DNA from: an uncultured Eubacteriales bacterium
GTDB taxonomy: Bacteria > Bacillota > Clostridia > Lachnospirales > Lachnospiraceae
Reading direction: 5' to 3'
Assembly: GCA_902772745.1 (NCBI GenBank)
Contig: CACYBV010000301.1
Span: 1-6,253 of the forward strand
Length of the DNA: 6,253 nt
In this document: positions 1-5,413 of the stretch, one piece after another
Position numbering within the stretch: the stretch's first letter is position 1
Layout: each line of letters begins with the position of its first letter
Position numbers and translations under genes: made by a program
The notes under the pieces: generated by a model
What the model was told of the DNA's origin: nothing
What the model saw: only the letters and a program-made list of their open reading frames with translations
Database searches by the model: none

Positions 1-496
1 AAATGTCCGAGATATAGCGATCGGAGACCGTAAAGCCGTTTTCCAGAAGCAGCTTCTCATAATAAGACAGATTATAAGGCTCTCCGGTGAAGGCCGGATC
101 GGAAAAATGATCTGTTTTCAGCCGGTAACCGATCCAGAAGGATGCGTTAACCGGTCCGACGAGCGACCGGACCCCTAAGCTTTTTGCTTTATCCGCGAGC
201 GCCGCAAAAAGAATCCGCGCGGCTTCCGGATCGTTTTCACTCTCAAAAAAGCCGAAATACGCTTCCGGATCACCCGGATAAACCGTGAGCAGGGCCCTTG
301 ATAAGGGCCGCACTCCTTCCGTCACGACAAAAGGATATACAGAAAAATCCGGGCTCAGGAGATGTGCGCCTGAAAGGATCCCGCGCTCCGTCTTTTCATC
401 CTGCATGCGGGTTTTCCGGTCGTAGAGGCGCTTTGGCAGGCAGAGGAAATATTTCCGGAGCAGCCCGCTGTTGTCTGATAATACCCGGTATTTCAT
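1..496 (-). CDS. GNAT-fold, YghO-like putative N-acyltransferase (partial, C-terminus beyond window)
   Basis: About 165 residues are visible from the ATG at 496-494, and the frame stays open to base 1, so the C-terminal part is missing. A GGGAG site at 502-506, five bases before the ATG, supports the start. The visible part resembles the YghO-type subgroup of acyl-CoA N-acyltransferases. It has an N-terminal R-L-Y-D segment, then YFGFFESENDPEAA (about residues 80-93), a VGPVNASFW segment (about 113-121), and EPYNLSYYEKLLLENGF (about 138-154). The family pattern is GFFE..DPE, then GP.N.S, then YY..L.E..GF. The substrate is unknown and members are poorly characterised. The gene follows the dikinase stop codon after one base, so it is very probably cotranscribed and may modify the product of the same pathway. 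The assignment rests on remembered motif pattern and not on a search; the acetyl-CoA binding loop is not clearly identifiable in the visible part. Confidence 0.62.
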   Translation of the reverse strand, partial: MKYRVLSDNSGLLRKYFLCLPKRLYDRKTRMQDEKTERGILSGAHLLSPDFSVYPFVVTEGVRPLSRALLTVYPGDPEAYFGFFESENDPEAARILFAALADKAKSLGVRSLVGPVNASFWIGYRLKTDHFSDPAFTGEPYNLSYYEKLLLENGFTVSDRYISDI

Positions 497-497
497 T

Positions 498-2813
498 CTA
501 TCTCCCGCCTTCACCGGTCCCGTCAGGGGAAATGCGTGCTGAGGAAGCCTTCCTCAGTATCCGCACCGTACCGGCGTTCGTATCCAGCTGTACATAGTCT
601 CCGTCACGCAGTACTTCCGCCGCGCCGCTGACGTTGACAATCGAGGGCTTTTTAAGCTCCCGCGCAATAATCGCCGTATGGCTCAGGATTGAACCGCGTT
701 CGGCGATAATGCCCGCCGCATCGCGGAGGATATGCACCCAGCCCGGATCGGTGGAAACGGTGACAATGATTTTCCCGGAAGTATCCCGGGCGGCTTTCGG
801 GTCATGGACAAGAAGCACCTCGCCTTCCGCTTTTCCGAAGGAAACCGGTGTCCCGAAGAGCTCCTTCGCGTCCGCTGCGGCATTTCTGCTGATTCCGCGC
901 TCCCTGTGCCCGACGATGCTTTCCGCAAAAACCAGCCGTTCAAAAGCCGGGAGCTCCCGCTCGGCAGCAGCCAGCTTCCTTCGGTTTTCCACCGGCATCC
1001 GCAGGTCCTGCATCTGAAGAGCCCCTGCATCCGGTGACTTTCCGTCATCCGTACCGCTCCCGTTCTCCCCGAAAATCTCGGAAAGTCTCAGGTACATGAC
1101 GTCCCTCGGATCGCTGATCCGGTTTTGTTCCGCCAGAATTCTCCCGCTTTTCAGCACAATTTCCCGCATGATTCCGAAGAGCCGCGAACGGTTCATCCTC
1201 GAGATCTCACGATTCGCAATTCCCTTCTTCGCCTGTCTTATGAACAGCCCTCCGCCGCGCGCCGCCGCAGGTTCTGCAGGAAGTTCTCCCCGGAAAGTAG
1301 TTTCCCGCAGGAGCCACCGGAGGTTTTCCGGATCCGTGCGGTAAGTCCGGGTCTCCAGCTTCAGGTCCTCCGGACAGCGGTCGCCGTAATCATCGATGAA
1401 TTCTTCAAACGCCCGCGTAAACGCCGCACTTTCGCCCTCTTCCCGGTACAGCCTTTCGAGGGCGGAAAGTGCCCGCGCCGGCTTCATGCTCTCAAGGTTT
1501 CCGACATCCGCGAGCTTCTCCCGGTTTTTCTTTCCGGAAAGTGCCGTAAAAATAAAGGTCCAGACATCGTTCACGAGCGTAATGTCCCATTTTTCGGTGA
1601 TCTCAGAAAGCAGCTTCCGATACAGCGCCGAAAGTGCCGGCAGGTCCTGCGCTTCGGAGAGCTCCTCCCGAAGCGGTCCGATCCGTCCGCTGAAATATTC
1701 ATTCAGCTTCTTCATGTCGCGCGGACAGCTCAGCATATACCGGCAGAAAGAGAAGAAAATCCGCACTTTTGTCGAAAACCGGGGCTTCACCCGGTCCGAA
1801 ACCACAAGCCGGTTCTTCACACCGAGGGAGTTCTGCCAGACTTTGATGATTTTATTCGAGAAAGGCAGCAGTTCCAGTATATCATACCAGCTGCTGATCC
1901 GGTAGTAAATCCGCCCGTTTGCAGTATCGACCATGTGTGAGAGCGGCTCATCCAGCTCCCGGACCAGTTCCGGGTCCTTTGAGAGCCGCAGCAGACAGTT
2001 GCGGAATACATGATAATATATGTCCTTGGCAAAATCCTGCGTCACGGGGAGCGATACGCCGGGATAGCTTTCGACGATATTGCTCGAGTCCAGCACGATC
2101 GGTGTCGGATCTTTCGGAAGCGTCGTGATCGGACGGGCCTGCAGGATCCACAGATACCCGTCCTCGACCGCAAATTCCACATCCGCCGGGGTTCCAAGAA
2201 GCGACTCGATCTTCTGTCCCTGACGGGAAAGCTCTTCCGTGAGACCCTCCGGAATTTTCGGTCCCTCCCGGTCCTGCACCAGAAGGGACTTTCCGTCATC
2301 CCGGTTATAAAATACGGTCGTAACCGGCTTCTCGTCCCGGACAATTCCGTCCCCGAGCCCCTTTCCGACCGTTATCACCGTTTCGTTCAGGATGCCCGCG
2401 GGATTTGCGGTAAACATCACGCCCGAAAGCTCAGGCGCGAGCATTTTCTGAATGATGACGCGGATTTTCGGCTTCTTTTCCGAAGACTCCGTTCCGGGTT
2501 CCCGCACATCACCCGACCCGGGCACGGCTGCTTTTCCGAATGCCTGCCGGTAGGAGATCACCTTATCCGCCTTTGCACTCTGGAGGACCTTCCGTACCGC
2601 GTCCGGAACTTCCTCCCGGGGCACATTCAGCAGGGTTTCAAACTGTCCCGCATAAGACCGCTCCGTACCGTCCTCGGCCGCCGCGGACGAACGCACCGAA
2701 AAAAGCGCAGAATCCGAGAAGGAGAGATCTGCTTCCTTTTCGGATTCCACGACGATAAACTCCGGTACACGGATTCCGTTATTTTTCAGTAGTTCGAGAT
2801 TCTTGGCTTTCAT
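498..2813 (-). CDS. Dikinase-like phosphotransferase: ATP-grasp, central domain and phosphohistidine domain (PEP synthase/rifampin phosphotransferase superfamily)
   Basis: This 771-residue protein should split ATP, pass phosphate through a histidine and hand it to an acceptor. The PPDK_N ATP-grasp region covers about residues 1-235: KAKNLELLKNNGIRVPEF at the start, VRSSAAAEDG at 40-49, AGQFETLLNV at 55-64, SGVMFTANP at 130-138, GKGLGDGIV at 150-158, and DVEFAV plus ILQARP at 211-228. A mostly helical central region follows (about 240-670). The swivelling domain near the C-terminus carries RGSILSHTAIIARELKKP, with the phosphate-accepting His at 712. Only 59 residues follow that His, so the PEP/pyruvate-binding barrel of true PEP synthase is absent; the layout matches rifampin phosphotransferase. 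The segment between VPEF and VRSS is much shorter than usual, and a charged, probably disordered insert sits at about 97-115. It lies between ubiA-like and GNAT-like genes. The acceptor is unknown; an antibiotic or a lipid/prenyl compound are both possible. The family call is secure, the substrate is not. Confidence 0.9.
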   Translation of the reverse strand: MKAKNLELLKNNGIRVPEFIVVESEKEADLSFSDSALFSVRSSAAAEDGTERSYAGQFETLLNVPREEVPDAVRKVLQSAKADKVISYRQAFGKAAVPGSGDVREPGTESSEKKPKIRVIIQKMLAPELSGVMFTANPAGILNETVITVGKGLGDGIVRDEKPVTTVFYNRDDGKSLLVQDREGPKIPEGLTEELSRQGQKIESLLGTPADVEFAVEDGYLWILQARPITTLPKDPTPIVLDSSNIVESYPGVSLPVTQDFAKDIYYHVFRNCLLRLSKDPELVRELDEPLSHMVDTANGRIYYRISSWYDILELLPFSNKIIKVWQNSLGVKNRLVVSDRVKPRFSTKVRIFFSFCRYMLSCPRDMKKLNEYFSGRIGPLREELSEAQDLPALSALYRKLLSEITEKWDITLVNDVWTFIFTALSGKKNREKLADVGNLESMKPARALSALERLYREEGESAAFTRAFEEFIDDYGDRCPEDLKLETRTYRTDPENLRWLLRETTFRGELPAEPAAARGGGLFIRQAKKGIANREISRMNRSRLFGIMREIVLKSGRILAEQNRISDPRDVMYLRLSEIFGENGSGTDDGKSPDAGALQMQDLRMPVENRRKLAAAERELPAFERLVFAESIVGHRERGISRNAAADAKELFGTPVSFGKAEGEVLLVHDPKAARDTSGKIIVTVSTDPGWVHILRDAAGIIAERGSILSHTAIIARELKKPSIVNVSGAAEVLRDGDYVQLDTNAGTVRILRKASSARISPDGTGEGGR
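502..506 (-). promoter_or_regulatory. Ribosome binding site for the GNAT-like gene
   Basis: GGGAG on the minus strand lies five bases upstream of the ATG at 496-494 and inside the last codons of the dikinase gene. It fixes the start of a gene that is incomplete in this window. Confidence 0.7.
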
Positions 2814-2822
2814 TGATCCATA

Positions 2823-2827
2823 CCGCC
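2823..2827 (-). promoter_or_regulatory. Weak ribosome binding site candidate for the dikinase-like gene
   Basis: GGCGG lies nine bases before the ATG at 2813-2811 and is a poor Shine-Dalgarno match compared with the GGGAG/AAGGAG sites of the neighbours. No ATG, GTG or TTG occurs in this frame between the ubiA-like stop (2861-2859) and this ATG, so it is the only standard start. Confidence 0.35.
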
Positions 2828-2858
2828 GGCTTGTTCTGAAATTCCGCCGCGTTATTAC

Positions 2859-3767
2859 TCATCCGATCTTTCCGAATATCAGGAAAAGAATGATCGTCAG
2901 CACCATCGTCGATTCCTGCAGATAGGTGTACAGTTCCACCTTCTTAACGATTTTGAACCGCTCCGGGTTTTTCATGAACTGCAGGAATTTCCATGTCATC
3001 CAGGATACCAGAAGGAACAGTACGCCGACTGAGATTTTGTTGAGGTTCCACACAAGGATGAAATTCGTGATGATGTCCACGATTGTTACAATCAGCACAA
3101 AAAGCGTGCTCTTTTTGTAGCCGAAAAGCTTCGAGTAGGTAACATATTCGGTCTCGTCCTTCGGGGCGCGGATCTTTCTCGACACCTCCCAGATCAGCGC
3201 CGGGAAATAAAGCGTGAAGCAGGCCAGCACATTGATCAGGTCAAAGGCCTGGATCCGGTACTTGATCACCGTGAAGGAAATCACATAGACATTGATGAAA
3301 AGCTGCACCGGATTGTGCGTCACCAGAGCAAGGGGGAGGGATTTTGCGATCTTGTGCTTCTGGAAAAACCAGACCGCCATAAGCGAACCGTATGTGTACA
3401 GGAGCACGCAGAAGAGGAAATTATTCATGAAGACCGCGTTCAGCGCGATCGTCACCGCGATCAGGATCCCGACAAAAATCCCAAGGTCTTTTTTCGTAAC
3501 GCGCCCCGACGGAAGCGGCCGTTCCTTAAAAAGCCTGCAGTCCAGCTCATAATCCTTGAAATCGTCCGCAATCCGGAGCCAGAAGAGGAAGCTGAAAACC
3601 GTAAACCCGCAGACAATTTCCTGGATCCCGATCTGAAACTGTGTCACACCATGGTTTAAGAGCACAATGAAGTGGATTTCGGCGAACACCAGAAACCCCA
3701 GGAGCAGTCTCGGGATGATCGGAAACATTTCCTTTTGATATATGTACAGCCGTTTCAGTGCCTTCAT
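2859..3767 (-). CDS. UbiA-family membrane prenyltransferase
   Basis: The 302-residue protein is strongly hydrophobic with about eight or nine membrane segments, as expected for UbiA proteins, which move a prenyl chain from a prenyl diphosphate to an acceptor at the membrane. The first Mg-diphosphate motif is clear: RIADDFKDYELD at 65-76 (Asp 68, 69, 72 and 76), followed by ERPLPSGRV at 82-90. The second motif, normally another Asp-rich stretch, is altered here to EVSRKIRAPKDE (194-205) and then VTYSKLFG (209-216). The start is fixed by AAGGAG at 3775-3780, seven bases upstream. It follows the hairpin-containing gap after the carS-like gene, and the dikinase-like gene begins 45 bases after its stop in the same reading frame. 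Family members make quinones, heme O, archaeal ether lipids, chlorophyll or decaprenylphosphoryl-ribose; which reaction applies here is unknown. Family confidence is high and function confidence low. Confidence 0.88.
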   Translation of the reverse strand: MKALKRLYIYQKEMFPIIPRLLLGFLVFAEIHFIVLLNHGVTQFQIGIQEIVCGFTVFSFLFWLRIADDFKDYELDCRLFKERPLPSGRVTKKDLGIFVGILIAVTIALNAVFMNNFLFCVLLYTYGSLMAVWFFQKHKIAKSLPLALVTHNPVQLFINVYVISFTVIKYRIQAFDLINVLACFTLYFPALIWEVSRKIRAPKDETEYVTYSKLFGYKKSTLFVLIVTIVDIITNFILVWNLNKISVGVLFLLVSWMTWKFLQFMKNPERFKIVKKVELYTYLQESTMVLTIILFLIFGKIG

Positions 3768-3774
3768 TCAGGCT

Positions 3775-3780
3775 CTCCTT
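3775..3780 (-). promoter_or_regulatory. Ribosome binding site of the ubiA-like gene
   Basis: AAGGAG lies seven bases before the ATG at 3767-3765. It sits downstream of the long hairpin and outside its stem, so the folded hairpin itself should not hide it. Confidence 0.75.
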
Positions 3781-3811
3781 TCTGTTCCTGCCTGCTGGAT
3801 TCCCGGAACTC

Positions 3812-3884
3812 GCCTGCGGTAATCGTATTTCCCCCGGGGTGACGGTTCCAGGTCACCCCCGGGAGAAACACGATTACCACAGGC
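3812..3884 (-). repeat. Long near-perfect inverted repeat (RNA hairpin) upstream of the ubiA-like gene
   Basis: Arms of about 32 bases (from GCCTG at 3812-3816 to GTGAC near 3839-3843, matched by 3852-3884) enclose an eight-base loop at 3844-3851. Read on the minus strand, the arms pair almost fully. The three non-Watson-Crick positions are all G-U wobbles in minus-strand RNA and would be A-C mismatches in plus-strand RNA. There is one bulged G near the loop. The outermost CTCG/CGAG bases can extend the stem past a two-base bulge. No U-run follows in the transcript direction, so it is not a typical intrinsic terminator. It could be an mRNA-stabilising or processing hairpin that sets different levels of upstream and downstream genes, a partial terminator, or a copy of a palindromic repeat family. 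Confidence 0.88.
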
Positions 3885-3900
3885 TCGAGGGGCTTCTCCT

Positions 3901-4482
3901 CTACAGACTTTTTCTTGCATGCAGCGCCATCAGCAGCAGATTCACGAAGATGTGCACCAGCGCTCCCAGGATCACATACTGTACAAGGTGCCAGAAACTC
4001 GCATCAGTCAGCACGCCGATCACGACTGCGCAGCCCACGAGGGAGTCGATCTGGTCCAGGATAAAGAAAAACACACCCTTCACGCCTTTTGCATGTCCGC
4101 CGGACTGTATGCGGAGCCGGCGCTTCAGGAAGGAATTCGGAAGCTCGAAAACAGCATAGGCCAGTCCGAAAAGTGCCCCGGCGAGAAGGTTATAGGGAAT
4201 GGTGTTTTGATGCAGTGCATACATCCGGTTCCAGGATTCGATTCCGGCAATCCGGCACACAAGTCCCACGAGAAGATGCGCGATCGTGCAGCAGACAATG
4301 TAGGAAAAAAAACCGGTCCAGGTCTTGTTTTCCCCGAAAATCCGTTCCCCTGAGAGCGTTCTTCCTCCGTCGATCGGCCAGCGGTGATTTCGGTAAAAAG
4401 CGGTTTTTGTCAGCAGCATGTTCACAGCCGCCCCGAGCACGACCGGCGACATCGTCAGGAGCATCCCGAGAATGATTCTCAT
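3901..4482 (-). CDS. CarS-like (CDP-archaeol synthase family) membrane cytidylyltransferase
   Basis: This 193-residue protein has about five hydrophobic segments (roughly 1-24, 56-80, 95-114, 135-158 and 162-187). It carries the family signature PIDGGRTLSGERIFG plus ENKTWTGF (36-58), ELPNSFLKRRLRIQSGG (113-129), and the acidic metal-binding stretch FILDQIDSLVG (140-150). Archaeal members use CTP to activate the unsaturated ether lipid phosphate to its CDP form, and the fold is related to bacterial CdsA. In a bacterium the substrate could be phosphatidate, an isoprenoid glycerol phosphate or another polyprenyl phosphate. Its ATG overlaps the dgkA-like stop as ATGA, and GGAGG lies nine bases upstream (4492-4496). 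A lipid kinase immediately before a CTP-dependent lipid activator makes chemical sense, since the first would provide the phosphate for the second. The family call is strong; substrate unknown. Confidence 0.85.
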   Translation of the reverse strand: MRIILGMLLTMSPVVLGAAVNMLLTKTAFYRNHRWPIDGGRTLSGERIFGENKTWTGFFSYIVCCTIAHLLVGLVCRIAGIESWNRMYALHQNTIPYNLLAGALFGLAYAVFELPNSFLKRRLRIQSGGHAKGVKGVFFFILDQIDSLVGCAVVIGVLTDASFWHLVQYVILGALVHIFVNLLLMALHARKSL

Positions 4483-4859
4483 CCCGCTGCACCTCCCCGC
4501 ACAAGATTCACAGCCTGAATTGTCAGAAACACCGCTTCCGAGATAAAAAAGCCAAGCGAACTCATCAAAACCGCACCGGCCGCAAGGTCCTTGATCCGCC
4601 GGATGTCGGAACTGATTTTCTCCGAAAAAGCGTCGCAGATGTGCTCGATTGCCGTATTGACCACTTCAAACGCAAAAGTTACGCAGATGGTCACAATGTA
4701 AATAATATGCCCGAGGAGCGGCACGCGAAGCGCGAGATTCGCCGCGAGGAATACCGCCGCAATCACGAAATAGCGCAAAAAATTCCGCTCTGTCCGAAAC
4801 GCGTACGAAAGTCCGCGGAAGGCGCAGCGGATTGCTTCACAGAAAGTCCTGTTCTTCAT
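4479..4859 (-). CDS. DgkA-family lipid kinase (diacylglycerol/undecaprenol kinase type)
   Basis: The 126-residue length and three hydrophobic segments fit the small integral-membrane DgkA family. These enzymes phosphorylate diacylglycerol in E. coli and undecaprenol in many Gram-positive bacteria. Visible motifs are ERN (24-26), EVVNTAIEHICD (65-76, holding the family Glu, Asn, Glu and Asp) and IKDLAAGAVL (89-98, with Lys 90 and Asp 91). Compared with common Gram-positive undecaprenol kinases, the RxH after ERN reads R-Y and the usual EW before the second helix is missing, so this copy is somewhat divergent. It overlaps barstar upstream and the carS-like gene downstream, each by ATGA. GGGGAG at 4866-4871 is six bases from the ATG. 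Housekeeping undecaprenol kinase is one option; a dedicated kinase feeding the neighbouring carS-like enzyme is the alternative suggested by context. Confidence 0.88.
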   Translation of the reverse strand: MKNRTFCEAIRCAFRGLSYAFRTERNFLRYFVIAAVFLAANLALRVPLLGHIIYIVTICVTFAFEVVNTAIEHICDAFSEKISSDIRRIKDLAAGAVLMSSLGFFISEAVFLTIQAVNLVRGGAAG

Positions 4860-5113
4860 CGCCCGCTCCCCGTGCAGAAAAAATGCCGGTTCTCCTCCGC
4901 CGCGTCCGAAAACACCGTGAGGAAGCCTTCTTCAAAGTCCTTCCCGGCGCGGACCACGGTCACACAGCAGTCCTCGGAAAGCTCCGTCAGACAGTCATAC
5001 AGCGCGTCCAGGTTTTTTCCATAGTAGGAAGGAAATCCGAGATGCTCAGCCAGATACCCGTGCACCTCGGCCGGCACGGAAAATTCATGAAAATCCAGAA
5101 TCACTGCAGTCAT
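4856..5113 (-). CDS. Barstar-family ribonuclease inhibitor
   Basis: At 85 residues this is close to Bacillus barstar (about 90). It is a cytoplasmic protein expected to block the active site of the barnase-type RNase encoded just upstream. The core FPSYYGKNLDALYDCLTEL (27-45) matches the inhibitory helix and loop. Tyr 30, Gly 32, Asp 36 and Asp 40 correspond to barstar Tyr29, Gly31, Asp35 and Asp39, the main residues contacting barnase. Barstar Trp38 is Tyr 39 here, Trp44 is Leu 45, and Glu76 appears as Asp 70. The start is supported by GGGAG at 5119-5123, five bases before the ATG, and this ATG overlaps the preceding stop as ATGA. Its own stop overlaps the dgkA-like start the same way. The last strand ends in CTGSGR, slightly unlike Bacillus barstar. 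Identification is strong. Confidence 0.93.
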   Translation of the reverse strand: MTAVILDFHEFSVPAEVHGYLAEHLGFPSYYGKNLDALYDCLTELSEDCCVTVVRAGKDFEEGFLTVFSDAAEENRHFFCTGSGR

Positions 5114-5370
5114 TGTTTCTCCCGGGCCGCCGGGAGCTGATCCCGCGGCCTGCTTTTTCCGATAAAAATATTGATAAGCGCCGCGCCGAATCCTGCGATC
5201 CCCGCAGCCGTTATCAGCATGGCATTCTTTTTCGCAGACAACTCCGCGATCAGGGAGCCTTGTCCCGGGGAAGCGAAGGCATTAACCTCCTGGACGCCAA
5301 AATCCGAAAGCCGATAGAACATTATCGGACTGTCAGCCTTTTTTCTTAAGATGCCGCATCCTTGGTGCAT
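5110..5370 (-). CDS. Small single-helix membrane protein of unknown function between RNase and barstar
   Basis: This 86-residue protein is not recognised. One clear hydrophobic segment (about 50-70, AMLITAAGIAGFGAALINIFI) is flanked by KK at 48-49 and by KSRPR at 72-76. The first half is polar, and the basic C-terminal tail ends in AAREKQ. The start is well supported: GGGAG at 5376-5380 is five bases from the ATG, whereas the internal Met 17 has no ribosome binding site. Its stop overlaps the barstar ATG (ATGA), so it is translationally coupled to the inhibitor. It starts 43 bases after the RNase stop. Position suggests a role with the RNase, such as membrane handling, immunity or localisation, but nothing in the sequence proves this. 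A chance frame is unlikely given the binding site and the overlap. Confidence 0.72.
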   Translation of the reverse strand: MHQGCGILRKKADSPIMFYRLSDFGVQEVNAFASPGQGSLIAELSAKKNAMLITAAGIAGFGAALINIFIGKSRPRDQLPAAREKQ

Positions 5371-5375
5371 GACGG

Positions 5376-5380
5376 CTCCC
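5376..5380 (-). promoter_or_regulatory. Ribosome binding site deciding the start of the 86-residue membrane protein
   Basis: GGGAG, within AAAAGGGAG, lies five bases before the ATG at 5370-5368. The only alternative Met, 48 bases further in, lacks such a site. This is the main evidence that the small gene is real. Confidence 0.7.
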
Positions 5381-5413
5381 TTTTATATTGATCGGGCAGA
5401 AATCGGTTTCTCT

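Larger units (their letters stand above)
3768..3900. other. Intergenic region between carS-like and ubiA-like genes
   Basis: This 133-base region is the longest gap in the window. It holds the hairpin at 3812-3884 and the ubiA-like ribosome binding site. No convincing -35/-10 pair was seen on the minus strand. A short GTG-started frame (3764-3880) crosses it and is treated as doubtful. Confidence 0.8.

Noticed and set aside
1125..1940. Long plus-strand open frame opposite the dikinase-like gene
   Set aside because: It lies antisense to a gene with clear domain motifs, has no recognisable domain and is rich in Arg and Pro, as expected of a shadow frame in GC-rich coding DNA.
2010..2792. Second long plus-strand frame (260 codons) opposite the ATP-grasp part of the dikinase
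   Set aside because: Same reasoning: an antisense shadow with no family motif and a composition typical of reversed codon bias.
498..2813. Calling the dikinase-like gene phosphoenolpyruvate synthase (ppsA)
   Set aside because: The C-terminal PEP/pyruvate-binding barrel is missing; the protein ends shortly after the phosphohistidine domain.
3812..3884. Hairpin as a classical intrinsic terminator
   Set aside because: The stem is strong, but no U-tract follows it on the minus strand; the next bases are GC-rich and lead directly into the ubiA-like ribosome site.
5311..5347. Possible plus-strand terminator: short hairpin (5311-5328) followed by a T-rich run
   Set aside because: The T-run begins about ten bases after the stem, the stem is only six pairs, it lies inside the 86-residue gene, and no plus-strand gene exists to terminate.
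5371..5413. TATAAA-like stretch as an internal promoter before the small membrane gene
   Set aside because: No -35 element is visible at a suitable distance, and the AT-rich stretch merely precedes the ribosome binding site.
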